Of a stretch of DNA of 64,000 nucleotides, positions 1 to 9,699 are shown piece after piece. Origin of the DNA: Opitutus sp. (GTDB lineage: Bacteria; Verrucomicrobiota; Verrucomicrobiia; Opitutales; Opitutaceae); assembly GCA_024707325.1 (NCBI GenBank), contig JANPZY010000004.1, positions 682,001 to 746,000 of the forward strand, read 5' to 3'. Made by a program: the position numbers and the translations under genes. The first letter of the stretch is position 1. Each line of letters begins with the position of its first letter. A model generated the notes under the pieces. The model saw only the letters and a program-made list of their open reading frames with translations. It was not told where the DNA came from and did not search any database.

Positions 1-864
1 CGAACGTGAGCGTGATTTCCTCCGCAATCACGGTCTTTTCCTGCCCAACGCGAATAGCGCCCTCGAACACCGCCAGCGGCATCTTCATCCGCTTCGGCTT
101 GATCGAGAGAGTCAGGATATCGCCGGGCTTGCACACCCGATGCGCACGGACGCCTTCGCAGCCCGTGAAAAAGATCGTCTGCGGATTAACCGCCTTGCCC
201 GGTTCCGAGATGCCAGCCTCAAGCAAATACAACACCGCAAGCTGGCCCAACGCCTCCAGCATGATTGAGGCGGGCATGACCGGATTGTCCTTAAAATGGC
301 CCTGCAGGAAGAACTCCTGGCCGGTGATCTTGTATTTGCCGTTGGCGCCAGCCGAGCTGATCGACGCTTCGTTCAAGAAGAGGAACGGCGGCTGGATCGG
401 CATCACCGACCCGATGTGCTCGATCGGTAGGAACTTCGTCGGTTTCGGGAGCGGCAAGCCACGGAGCTTGCAGTCCATGAAAGTCTTTACATCGCCAACC
501 GTTCGCAGGTTGCGAAGCTCCTCGTTGTTGATCGAGAGCTGCAGCGTCTCTTCCACGAGGATAACAATCTCCATCATCGTGAGCGAATCGATCCCCAGAT
601 CTTCGATCAGGCGCAGATCATCGTCCGCGTCCTTCAATTTGGTGCGAAGATCCGGCTCAACGAAGCGCTCGATCACACCGATCACTACTGCCGGAACGTG
701 TTCAGGGTTACCGGTTTTACGAAACTGAACCGCTGCCTCGAAGGTGGAGGGTGAGCATCGTTTCAGGGACTCCCGCAACGCCGTCTCGTCCTCGGGCGTA
801 AACGTTTTCGCGAGCACTGGAAAAGGCTTGTTTGTCGCAGAAGAATTGGAGGCAGCTTCAGGCA
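1..864 (-). CDS. acyl carrier protein / FabZ-type dehydratase fusion (partial, 3' end outside window)
   Basis: The frame opens with ATG and runs off the window without a stop, giving 288 residues. Residues about 55-135 form an acyl carrier domain with a phosphopantetheine site GIDSL (Ser94). From about residue 145 a hot-dog dehydratase domain follows, with the FabZ/FabA signature GHFKDNPVMPAS; His190 and Glu204 of MLEALGQ are the expected catalytic pair. FabZ-type enzymes dehydrate 3-hydroxyacyl-ACP in fatty acid synthesis. Having the carrier on the same chain suggests a dedicated acyl chain pathway rather than bulk type II synthesis; a ketosynthase or further FAS gene would be expected just beyond the window edge. 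That last point is inference. An N-terminal segment of about 50 residues is unassigned. Confidence 0.85.
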
Positions 865-1113
865 TTTTGAGATACAGCGATTAAGTTACGATTGGCGGTA
901 ATGTAAACCCCTATTTCCCCGCCCCAAGGCCCCCGCCGGCCGAGCAGCCCATGTATTCAACGATCCACTACGGGGTTTACGTTCTCTGATGGAGACCGGC
1001 CACATTTCGGGAAAAGAAGCGACTCCCGGCCCGCGTTGCACCGAGGCTGGACTTGCCAGCGCTGCAGACCGGCGGCATGAACGCACCTCACCTGTGAATC
1101 TTTGCCTGAGCGC

Positions 1114-2273
1114 ATGACTTCGACGGTCAACCCGGTGTCTCGCACCGCCCCGGTTTATCTCATCACCCACGAATTCTTTCCGCGGCGCGGTGGCATCGCG
1201 ACCTTTAGCGAAGAAATTGCGAAAGCCGCGGCCGAACTCGGGGTGAAGATCGAAGTGTGGGCTCAAGCCGCTCCTCCGGGTGAGGAGAAAAACTGGCCCT
1301 TCCCCCTGCGACGCCTGCCGCTTCGCGGAACCCACGATCTGTGGTGCCAGCTGAAGCTCGCATGTGAGCTCATCCGACGGCGGCGGCAACTTCGCCACGC
1401 GATCGTCTATCTGCCTGAGCCCGGGCCCATGCTGGGGTTGATGCTGGTCCAGTTTTTCCACGCGGTTCGGCCAAGACGACTCCTTTTAACGTTTCACGGT
1501 TCCGAAATTTTACGCTTTGCGCACTCGCCGTTTAGGCGATTCATGGCGCGACGGTTGATTCGCCATGCCACAGGGGTAACGACTCTCACCCACTACACGC
1601 AGGAGTTGCTTTTAACCCATTTTCCGGAGGCGGCGCCGAGAGCTTTCCTGACGCCCGGCGCCCTGCGCACTGACTTCGCCCCGGCCCCGGCGCGCCCCAT
1701 CAGCGAACGCGAGAAAATCGTCATCCTCACGGTCGGCCGGCTCCATCCGCGTAAGGGCCAGCTCGCCACCCTCGAAGCGTTGCAGATGCTGGCGCCCCCG
1801 TGCAGCGCCGGCTGGAGTATTGGATCGTCGGCGGACAGAGCAAAGACGGCTACGAACGCACGCTGCGCGATACCGCGGCGCGCAGTCCCGATCTCACCGT
1901 GCGTTTTTTGGGCAATGTGAACGACGACGAGCTGCCGGGAGTTTATGAGCGTGCCGACATCTTCGCCCTGACCAGCGTCAATCACGGCCACAGCATCGAA
2001 GGTTTCGGTCTCGTGTATCTCGAAGCGTCCGCCCACGGCCTGCCCGTCGTCGCCCACAATGTCGGCGGAGTCGCCGAAGCCGTGCTCGATGGCGTGACCG
2101 GCCTGCTCGTGCCGCCCCATCGCCCGGCGCAACTGGCCGCAGCCTTCGAACAACTGCTCTTCGATCCGGTGCTGCGGAAAAAACTCGGCGACGCAGGCCG
2201 CGAATGGGCCTCTCGCACGCACTGGCGCCAATCGGCCGAGGCGTTGTTCAACACCTTCGAAGAAAACTCATGA
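1114..2273 (+). CDS. GT4-family glycosyltransferase (frameshifted near 1798)
   Basis: A retaining GT-B glycosyltransferase that probably moves a sugar from a nucleotide donor onto a lipid or polysaccharide acceptor. The N-terminal half has the typical start YLITHEFFPRRGGIATF and HGSEI. The C-terminal half has TVGRLHPRKGQ and the E-x7-E region SIEGFGLVYLEASAHG. The two halves lie in different frames: after ALQMLAPP the frame must shift at the C5G run ending at 1800, where one base appears to be missing. Joined, the protein is about 386 residues, normal for the family. ATG at 1114 is preferred over the in-frame TTG at 1102. The stop overlaps the next ATG (ATGA), indicating translational coupling. 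The acceptor cannot be told from sequence. Confidence 0.8.
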
Positions 2274-2683
2274 TCGAAACCAGAGCCCAAATCACCGTCC
2301 GCTACGCGGAGACTGACATGATGGGGATCGTTTACCACGCCAACTATCTGCCGTGGTTCGAAGTCGCCCGCACGCAGCTCCTACGCGAGCAAGGTTTTCC
2401 CTACCGGCAACTCGAAGCCGACGGTTACCGCATTCCGGTTCTCGAAGTCTCGGCCAAATACGTGCGCCCTGCCGTTTACGACGACACCCTTACGATCGTC
2501 GCACGCATTTCTGAACCGCCATCGCTGCGGATCGCGATCGAATACCAGGTGCTGCGGGGCGAAGAACTGCTCGCAACCGGCCGCAGTTCGCACGCGTTCT
2601 GCGACCTCAACGGGCGCCCCACTCGCCCGCCACCGGGTTTCGTGACGCGCATGAAGGAGCTGTTCTCCGAGAAGAAAGATTAA
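2270..2683 (+). CDS. acyl-CoA thioesterase, YbgC/FadM 4HBT family
   Basis: A 137-residue single hot-dog domain protein. The signature YAETDMMGIVYHANYLPWFEVART matches the 4-hydroxybenzoyl-CoA thioesterase family, with the catalytic Asp in ETDMMG and the conserved H-NY. The family hydrolyses acyl-CoA thioesters; YbgC homologues act with the Tol-Pal envelope system, but no tol genes are seen here. The start ATG overlaps the stop of the glycosyltransferase by four bases, so the two are probably one transcription unit. It converges with queG on the other strand, and the two stop codons overlap. Substrate is unknown. Confidence 0.85.
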   Translation: MIETRAQITVRYAETDMMGIVYHANYLPWFEVARTQLLREQGFPYRQLEADGYRIPVLEVSAKYVRPAVYDDTLTIVARISEPPSLRIAIEYQVLRGEELLATGRSSHAFCDLNGRPTRPPPGFVTRMKELFSEKKD

Positions 2684-3832
2684 GCTTCCGCCGCATACTC
2701 GGCGAGCACGAGCGGATCGGTTTCCGTCGCCGACGCAGCGGCTAGCAAGGCTTTCGCCCGCTCCGCGCCCGCAATGCGAAAGACCGCCCACACCGCATGC
2801 GCCCGCACGAGGGGAATCGATGGTGCAGTCGCCAGCTCCACCAAACGTGGCAGATGGATTTCGTTTCCTGTATTGCCCGCGACAATACAGGCGTTGCGCA
2901 ACAATCCGCCGAGCTTCACGCGCTTGATCGCGGTGCCGCGGAAGATCCGCGCAAACGAGTCCGGCGTGAGCGCCAGCAACTCACCGAGGCCGAGTTCGGC
3001 GATCTCACCGCGCAGGTTCAGCAGCACCCGCCGCCCTTCCTGCGCAAAGCGATTCCACGGGCACACCTCCGCGCAGACATCGCAGCCATACACGCGCTGA
3101 CCAATGCCGCGTCGCAACTCCCGCGGAATCACACCGCGATTCTCGATCGTCTGATACGAGATGCAGCGCCGCGCATCGACCACACCGGGCGCGGGAAACG
3201 CGTCCGTCGGGCAGGCGTCGAGGCAGCGCGTGCATTTTCCGCACAGCAGCCCCACCGTCGCCGGATCGGTTTCAGCCCGGTTTGTGACCGGCTCATCCGG
3301 CGGGATGGCGCGGCGCACAAGCACTGCGGCGAGAAACAGCCAGTTGCCGAACTCGCGCGAGATCAGCATCGCGTTTTTTCCCCGCGTAACCGACGCCCGC
3401 TCGCGCCGCCCACACGCGCTCCATCACGGGACCGGTGTCCACGTAGTAACGATATTCGCGCGAGGTCAGGCCGCACTTTGCTTCCAGAATTTTTCCCGCG
3501 CGTTCGAGCGCCGGTTTGATCGTGTCGTGATAATCGTCGTGCAATGCGTAACGTGCCCATCGCGGCGTCTCGCTCGCACCAAGGTTCCGCCATTGCTCGC
3601 TCCAGTAGTTTACGCCGAGCAACACCACCGACTGCGCCTCGTCCAGCACCAGGCGCGGATCGAGGCGTTTCTCGACCGTGCGTTCCATCCAGTGCATGTC
3701 GGCATGCATCCCCGCTTCCATCCATTGCTGCAGTCGCGGCTCGAGCGGAGCGTCCACCGCCGCAAACCGCACCTCGTCAAAACCGAGGGAGCGCAGCTCC
3801 GCGCGGAGCGACTCGCGTTCCTCCAACGTCAT
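2680..3832 (-). CDS. queG: epoxyqueuosine reductase QueG (frameshifted near 3374-3379)
   Basis: Catalyses the last step of queuosine tRNA modification, reduction of epoxyqueuosine to queuosine with a cobalamin and two [4Fe-4S] clusters. The C-terminal part shows both ferredoxin-type motifs, CGKCTRCLDACP and CDVCAEVCP, then a HEAT-like tail (LVRAHAVWAVFRI). The N-terminal part holds the flavoprotein-like cobalamin domain (VLLGVNYW, YRYYVDTGPVMERVWA). The halves are in different frames: after GVGYAGK the minus strand reads A6 where A5 would restore KNAMLISREFG. Joined length is about 383 residues, normal for the family. The start overlaps the aroK stop (ATGA). Either a pseudogene or, more likely, a homopolymer error. 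Confidence 0.88.
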
Positions 3833-4374
3833 GCCCGCGCGCGCACGAACTCCGTGGCTTCACGACGCCACACGCGGATCACGTGCGCCACCATATCCGC
3901 CACCGGTCGCATGTCAGTGAGCAGCACCGTGCCCGCCTGTTTGTAGATCGGTTCGCGCTGGGCAAAAAGCGCCCGCACCCGCGCCTCGCGGTTCTCCACG
4001 TCGAGCAGGGGCCGGTTCTTGTTTCGCTCCGTGCGCGCCAGAATCGTCTCGATGCTTGCGTGCAGGCAGATGACCACGCCTCGACGTTTCAACTCGTCGA
4101 GCAAACCCGGTTGCACGGCCAATCCGCCTCCGCAGGAAACGACCGCGCGCGTGACCGGATGGCCGCTTTCCACGAACTTGCGCTCCATCGCGCGAAACGC
4201 CGGCTCTCCTTCGTCCGCGAAAATTTGCGGAATGGATTTTCCCTGCAGGCGCTCGATCTCCTGATCCGAATCGATGAGCGTGAAACCGATGCGCTGCGCG
4301 ACCAGCCGACCGATGGTCGTTTTGCCGGTGCCCATGAAACCCACGAGATAGAGGTTTACGTCCGCAGCGTTCAT
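3829..4374 (-). CDS. aroK: shikimate kinase
   Basis: Phosphorylates the 3-OH of shikimate with ATP in chorismate/aromatic amino acid synthesis; cytosolic. The 181-residue protein has the P-loop GFMGTGKT (residues 12-19), the DSD shikimate/Mg site (D35, D37), the CGGG substrate loop and the lid region ERNKNRPLL. Length is normal. ATG at 4374 (MNAADVNLYL) is chosen because the P-loop then lies at the usual distance from the N terminus; an upstream in-frame start would add 13 poorly conserved residues. The gene is first in a two-gene unit with queG, overlapping by four bases. Confidence 0.93.
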   Translation of the reverse strand: MNAADVNLYLVGFMGTGKTTIGRLVAQRIGFTLIDSDQEIERLQGKSIPQIFADEGEPAFRAMERKFVESGHPVTRAVVSCGGGLAVQPGLLDELKRRGVVICLHASIETILARTERNKNRPLLDVENREARVRALFAQREPIYKQAGTVLLTDMRPVADMVAHVIRVWRREATEFVRARA

Positions 4375-4460
4375 TCCGACGTCGAGGCAACGCCCTCCCT
4401 CCCCGATTGCCAATCGCGAAAAACTTAGCCTTCAGCAGCACACCCTGTTTTCGTGCCGGC

Positions 4461-5513
4461 ATGGAGTCTCTCGATCACTCGTTCGCCAGCGACAACACCG
4501 CCGGACTGTGCCCCGAAGCCGCCGCCGCGCTCGCTGCCGCCAACGTCGATCACGTGCCGAGCTACGGCGACGACGCGCTCACCGCACGCGCGAAGGCCCG
4601 GCTTTCCGCCCTCTTCGAACGCGAGTGCGATGTCTTCTTCGTCTTCAACGGCACCGCAGCCAACGCCCTCGCGCTCGCCGCCTGCGGCGGCGCACCGCAC
4701 ACCCGCGTGATCTGCCACGCGCAGGCTCACATCGAAACCGACGAGTGTGGTGCGCCCGAATTTTTCTCGGGCGGCGCCAAACTGACTCCCGTTGATGGCC
4801 CCGACGCGAAGCTCACTCCGGCGGCGGTCGAAGCAGCGCTGCATCTCGGACACGGCGTTCATTTTCCGCGTCCCGCCGCGCTGTCACTCACGCAGGCAAC
4901 CGAGCACGGCACGCTCTATTCGTCCGACGAGCTTCGCGCGCTGACGGCCCTCGCGCGCCGGGCAGGTCTCGCCGTGCACATGGACGGCGCCCGCTTCGCC
5001 AACGCGGCCGCGACGCTGTGTGCACGCGGCTTCAGTTTGGCCGACATCACGTGGAAAGCAGGCGTCGACGTGCTATGTTTCGGCGGCACGAAAAACGGCC
5101 TGCTCGCGACCGAGGCCGTGGTGTTTTTCAACCGCGAGCTCGCGCGCGACTTCGACTACCGTGTGAAACAAGGTGGCCAGCTCGCGTCAAAGATGCGCTT
5201 CGCCGCCGCGCAGTGGAGTGCGATTCTCGAACACGACGCATGGTTGAAGCACGGCGCGCACGCCAATGCGATGGCAGCTCAACTCGCCGACGCGCTCCGT
5301 GCGTTTCCGTCGCTCGAGATCCTCTGCCCGGTCGAAGCCAATGCCGTGTTCGTGCGCCTGCCCGAGCAACTCTACACCACGCTCTCGCAGCGCTGGTGCT
5401 TTCATCGATTCATCGGTTCCGACGGCTACCGCTTGATGTGTTCGTGGGCCACGCAGCCCGGAAGCATTGCGCGTTTCGTGGCGGACGTGCGGACTGCGCT
5501 GGCCAAGCAATAA
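4461..5513 (+). CDS. low-specificity threonine aldolase family enzyme
   Basis: A fold-type I PLP enzyme of 350 residues that probably cleaves L-threonine/L-allo-threonine to glycine and acetaldehyde. Visible features are SDNTAGLCPE at the start, the HMDGARF segment (D175 contacts PLP nitrogen) and FGGTKNG, with Lys211 the likely Schiff-base lysine. Length fits the family. ATG at 4461 is preferred to an in-frame ATG at 4407 because it puts SFASDNTAG at the usual position. Transcribed divergently from aroK. It could act on another beta-hydroxy amino acid; serine/glycine metabolism is also represented by glyA in the window. The gene ends inside a hairpin that serves the opposite strand. Confidence 0.85.
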   Translation: MESLDHSFASDNTAGLCPEAAAALAAANVDHVPSYGDDALTARAKARLSALFERECDVFFVFNGTAANALALAACGGAPHTRVICHAQAHIETDECGAPEFFSGGAKLTPVDGPDAKLTPAAVEAALHLGHGVHFPRPAALSLTQATEHGTLYSSDELRALTALARRAGLAVHMDGARFANAAATLCARGFSLADITWKAGVDVLCFGGTKNGLLATEAVVFFNRELARDFDYRVKQGGQLASKMRFAAAQWSAILEHDAWLKHGAHANAMAAQLADALRAFPSLEILCPVEANAVFVRLPEQLYTTLSQRWCFHRFIGSDGYRLMCSWATQPGSIARFVADVRTALAKQ

Positions 5514-5539
5514 AAAAGCCCCGGCGTTTGGCCGAGGCT
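5512..5539 (-). terminator. rho-independent terminator for the FKBP gene
   Basis: Read on the minus strand, GCCTCGG and CCGGGGC pair around a short loop and are followed by six T. It lies 24 bases after the FKBP stop and overlaps the stop of the convergent aldolase gene. Confidence 0.75.
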
Positions 5540-5562
5540 TCGTCAAAAACGATTCGCTGCCC

Positions 5563-6341
5563 TTACTCAGCGTCGGGCGTTTCCGGCGCGTCCGGCGCGG
5601 ACTCCGGGTTGATCTCGAGCAGCTCGACGTCGAAGATCAGCGTGGATGCGGGCGGGATTCCCGGGCGGCCGTCTTCGCCATAAGCGAGGCTCGACGGGAT
5701 GTGCAGCGTCATCTTGCCACCCTTGGCGAGGTGCTGGAGACCTTCGGTCCAGCCGGGGATGACTTCGTCGAGTTTGAACTCGACCGGTTCACCGCGTTCC
5801 ACCGAGCTGTCGAAAACGGTGCCGTTGATCAGCTTGCCGGTGTAGTGCACGCGCACGGTGTCGCTCGGCGTCGGCTTCGGGCCCGTGCCGGCATTCTGAA
5901 TCTCGTAGCGGAGACCACTCGCGGTCTCCACGACGTTCTTGTTTTCCTTGAGCTTCGCAAAGTGCGCCGCCGACTCCGCCTCGCCCTGCTGCTTGAGCTT
6001 GTTCACGTAGGCGGCCTGCTTGCGCATCATGAACTCATCCATCGAGGGCCCGATCAGCTCGAGTTCGAAGGGCGAGTCTTTGCCTTCCGCCGCCGCGGCC
6101 ACGCCGCGCAGCAGACCTTGATCTCCTCGGCCGTGAGGTCGAGTTCGCTCAGGCCCACGCGCTTGGCCATGAACCAGCCGAACTCTTCCACCAACTGAGC
6201 CTCGGTGAACTTCGGAGCCTGAGCCGCCGCTTCCTGGTTCGCACCATCGGCGGGCTGATTCAGTTTAACCTCTTGGGCATTCGCCGCAGCCGCCAGGCCG
6301 AGCGCGAGAACACAGTGCGAGAGAAAGGACGGGAATTTCAT
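5563..6341 (-). CDS. exported FKBP-type peptidyl-prolyl isomerase (frameshifted near 6116)
   Basis: A periplasmic or surface FkpA/Mip-like isomerase. The N terminus MKFPSFLSHCVLALG...AAANAQ is a clear signal peptide. A dimerisation-type domain follows (WFMAKRVGLSELDLTAEEIK, then in another frame GLLRGVAAAAEGKDSPFEL). The FKBP domain is near the end: VRVHYTGKLINGTVFDSS, VIPGWTEGL, IPSSLAYGE and FDVELLEI. Upstream and downstream parts are joined if one G is restored in the AAGG run at about 6116. Total about 260 residues, typical for FkpA. The C terminus is a short acidic tail. A terminator follows. Function: prolyl cis-trans isomerisation and chaperoning of exported proteins. Confidence 0.87.
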
Positions 6342-6479
6342 GAGCGGTGGAAATTGTGAAACAGGTGCGACGCGTTTGTGCCGCAAAGTTTTCGGATGTG
6401 CCACCCACTCCGGGCAAATGCAACCAATTACTCCCCGCTTGTCTCTCCATACCGATTTCACCTCACTCGCTCCCCGGCA

Positions 6480-8387
6480 ATGAATTCCGATCAATTCTGG
6501 ACCAGCCAGGACGGCCAAATCCTCACCGTCAAAAACAAGGACGACCGTTCCGTCTCGCTCACTCTCGCCTTCTGGCCGCGTCACCCGGCCGAGTTCGAAT
6601 TTCTCAAGCAGCACCTCGCCGAGCTGAAGTTCTCCGAGCGCAGCTCCCTTGCGCGCATCGGTATCGAGATGATCATCCACGGTCAGCCTCGACTCGAGGG
6701 CAACCGCGTCGAACTCGAGGCGGAGGCATTCATCTACGACACAAGTTTTCCGAACGCGCCCTACTGGAAAAAACTCCTGCGCTCGGGCGCACCCGTCGGC
6801 CGCCTCTTCTTTGCGCCCGTCGAGGCGAAGCTCTCCACCGCCGAGATCTGGGCTGCGATCAAGGAGAACCGTATCAAGCTTCCGAATACGATCAGCATCG
6901 ATCGCCTCGGCCGTGTGTTCCTCACGCCGCACCAGGTCAGCTACACCCTGAGCTCGAAACTTCTCCGCAATAACTTCGAGCGCGTCGTCAGCGGAAACGC
7001 CGGCCGCAGCTATCTCGACCGCGTCCAGATTCGGCACGACGCCTCGCCGCTCACGATCCCACCGAGCTCGGGCATTCTCACCAGCTGTTCGATGTATCTG
7101 AAAGAGCACTACGTCGTGCTCAATCAGGGCGAGGGCAATTTCGGCATCCACACCAGCGCCGTCCTGCTGGACCCGATCAAAACTTTCGGCACGAACGTCA
7201 TGCTCGAGATCTACAACAGCGGCGATCAGCCGGTGGTGAATCCGGTCGTGTCGCTGGACATTTACCGCGCGCCCGAGGTGACGGATCCCGAAGTGAAAAC
7301 GCTCGGGCGCAAACGTCAGCGGTTGCTCGCGACCGCGACGGATATTTTCCACTCGCTCGACGAGAATCCGCCGCGCGACACCAGCGAGGCGCGCCCGAAG
7401 ACCAAGATCGTCGTTCGCGGCCAGAGCGCCACGATGGAGAACCGCTCCCTGGTTCTCCGTGGCAACGACGACATCAAGAAACTGATCGAGTCGGGCGACG
7501 CCTCCGTCGGCAGCCGCACGATGATCCAGGCTCTCGACAACGCCCCCGACGGCGGCGACACGCTGATCGTCGACTACTTCCCCGATCTGCTCGAGCACAT
7601 GGAGCTCATCACGCGCCTCGGCGACGTGAAACTGAAGCGCATCATCTTCCGCCGCGCTTCCCGCACGCACGGCTATTTCCTCTCGAGCAACGCGCACGCG
7701 CGGCTCGATACGTTTCAAGCGATCGGCATCCAGGTTTACTGGTATGACGAGACCACGAAGGACATTTACCTTCACACCTACAAGAAGGAGCACGGCTTCT
7801 TCGTGCGCGAGGAACTCGCCCGCAAATTTCAGGAGACCACGATCCTCGCCTTCTACGGTTCCGCCGTCGGTCTCGATGACGCCGACACGCAGCGCATCTC
7901 GTCGTTGGTGGACAAACTCACGAGCTTCATCGGTCCCAACATCGGCGTGCTCACCGGTGGCGGTGGCGGTGTCATGCGCCTTGCCACCGATCAAGCGCGC
8001 GGCCACGGCGCGCTAACCGGCGCGTGCTTCCTCGAGCTCGAAGCGCAACCGCCGGAGCTGGGCGTCGATTTCTTCAACACCTTCCAGGAAACCTCGCGCC
8101 ACTTCCGCCAAAAGTGGTTCGAAGCGGCCGATTTTTGCATCTTCAACGTCGGCGGCGTCGGCACGCTCGAGGAAATCGGCATCGAGCTCTGCAATCTGAA
8201 ACTCGGTATCCGCCCGCGCGTGCCCTATGTGTTTTTCAACGCGAATTTCTGGGGCGATCTGCGCGAGCAGGTGCAACTCATGATCGATACCAAGCGCTCT
8301 CCGAGCTGGATGGCCGATTACATTCTCTTCACCGACGATCCCGAAGAAGTCGTATCTTTTTATCGGAAAAAATTGCAGGTGCTCTGA
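6480..8387 (+). CDS. LOG-family (TIGR00730-like) protein with a large novel N-terminal region
   Basis: A 635-residue protein. Residues from about 455 to the end form a LOG Rossmann domain, with AFYGSAVGL, GVLTGGGGGVMRLATDQA and the PGG-GT-E-like NVGGVGTLEEIG. LOG enzymes hydrolyse nucleoside 5'-monophosphates to free base and ribose 5-phosphate (cytokinin activation in plants, PpnN in bacteria). The first 450 residues show no motif I recognise. They are rich in beta-type sequence (SVSLTLAFWPRHPAEFEFL, LDIYRAPEVTDPEV) and hold a region around DNAPDGGDTLIVDYFPD that may be a second alpha/beta domain. ATG at 6480 is preferred to an upstream in-frame ATG at 6378. Nothing nearby defines a substrate; purD directly follows, three bases on. 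Confidence 0.72.
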   Translation: MNSDQFWTSQDGQILTVKNKDDRSVSLTLAFWPRHPAEFEFLKQHLAELKFSERSSLARIGIEMIIHGQPRLEGNRVELEAEAFIYDTSFPNAPYWKKLLRSGAPVGRLFFAPVEAKLSTAEIWAAIKENRIKLPNTISIDRLGRVFLTPHQVSYTLSSKLLRNNFERVVSGNAGRSYLDRVQIRHDASPLTIPPSSGILTSCSMYLKEHYVVLNQGEGNFGIHTSAVLLDPIKTFGTNVMLEIYNSGDQPVVNPVVSLDIYRAPEVTDPEVKTLGRKRQRLLATATDIFHSLDENPPRDTSEARPKTKIVVRGQSATMENRSLVLRGNDDIKKLIESGDASVGSRTMIQALDNAPDGGDTLIVDYFPDLLEHMELITRLGDVKLKRIIFRRASRTHGYFLSSNAHARLDTFQAIGIQVYWYDETTKDIYLHTYKKEHGFFVREELARKFQETTILAFYGSAVGLDDADTQRISSLVDKLTSFIGPNIGVLTGGGGGVMRLATDQARGHGALTGACFLELEAQPPELGVDFFNTFQETSRHFRQKWFEAADFCIFNVGGVGTLEEIGIELCNLKLGIRPRVPYVFFNANFWGDLREQVQLMIDTKRSPSWMADYILFTDDPEEVVSFYRKKLQVL

Positions 8388-8408
8388 CACTTGTTACTTC
8401 CCCCCGCC

Positions 8409-9699
8409 GTGCTTTCCGACTCTCTCCCCCGTTCCGTGCTCGTCGTCGGCTCCGGCGGCCGCGAGCACGCCTTGATCTTGGCTCTGCGCGCTTCTCCCGC
8501 TGCGCCCCGTTTGCTCTGCGCACCGGGCAATGCCGGCATCGAGGATCTCGCGACCTGCCATTCCGTGGCCGCCGACGATGTGCCCGGCCTCGTCGCGCTC
8601 GCTCAACGGGAAAAAGTCGAGTTCGTCGTCGTCGGTCCGGAAGTGCCGCTCGCGCTGGGACTCGTGGACGCGCTCGCGGAAGCAGGCATTCCCGCCTACG
8701 GACCGAAGGCCGACGGCGCGCGACTCGAGGCGTCGAAAGTGTTCACGAAGGAACTGCTGCTGAAGCATCAGATCCCCACTGCACCCGCGGCGTTCTTCTC
8801 GGATGAAGCTTCGGCGGTCGCCTACGTTCGCAGCCGTCCGGCTCCGATCGTGATCAAGGCCGACGGCCTTGCGGCCGGAAAAGGCGTGGTGGTTGCTCAA
8901 ACTCACGAGGAAGCCGAGGCCGCCGTGCGCGAGTTGCTGGCGCTCCACGCGGGAAGTCCCGACAACCGCCTTCTGATCGAGGACTGCCTCACCGGAGAGG
9001 AAACCTCGATTCTCGTCGTCGTGTCCGGTCGCGACTACGTGATTCTGCCCACATCACAGGACCACAAGCGTATTGGAGAAAATGATACGGGCCCCAACAC
9101 CGGCGGCATGGGCACGTATTCGCCCGCGGAAGTCGTCACACCCGCGCTCCTGGAGAAAATCGACCGCACCATTGTGCGGCCCTCGGTAAACGCGATCGCG
9201 GACGAGGGCATTGAGTTTCGCGGCACGCTCTTCATCGGCCTGATGCTCACCCCCGAAGGGCCGAGTGTGCTCGAATACAATACACGCTTCGGCGATCCCG
9301 AAACGCAGGTGGTGCTGCCTCGCGTCGAGTCCGATGTGCTCGCTCTGCTCTGGGCCGCAGCGCGCGGACAGCTCGCTGGTTTCCCGCTTCGCATCCGACC
9401 GGAACACGCGCTGTGCGTCGTCATCGCCGCCAAGGGCTATCCCGGCTCGTATCCGAAAGGCGACCCGATCCATCTGCCGCACGCGATTCCGAGTTCGGTT
9501 TCAATCATCCACGCCGGCACCAAGCGCACCTCCGCCGGGCAACTTGCGACCAATGGCGGCCGCGTGCTCGGCATCACCGCGCTCGCGCCCACGCTGCGCC
9601 ATGCCGCCGTGGACGCTTACGCCGGTCTGCGACGCGATCCAGTGCACGAGCAAGTATTTCCGGCGCGACATCGGAGCGCGCCAGCTCCGCCGCGGATGA
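8409..9699 (+). CDS. purD: phosphoribosylamine-glycine ligase PurD (frameshifted near 9624-9627)
   Basis: Second step of purine synthesis: ATP-dependent joining of glycine to phosphoribosylamine. ATP-grasp family. Visible are VLVVGSGGREHAL, KADGLAAGKGVVV, DHKRIGENDTGPNTGGMGTYSP and EYNTRFGDPETQ. The conserved end KYFRRDIGARQ is one frame away: after DAYAG one extra base near 9624-9627 shifts the reading frame, and without the shift the frame would run on into the next gene as an artificial fusion. Corrected length is about 430 residues, as expected. No ATG is near; GTG at 8409 is chosen over TTG at 8391 on distance to the GSGGREHA motif. The stop overlaps the next ATG. Confidence 0.9.
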
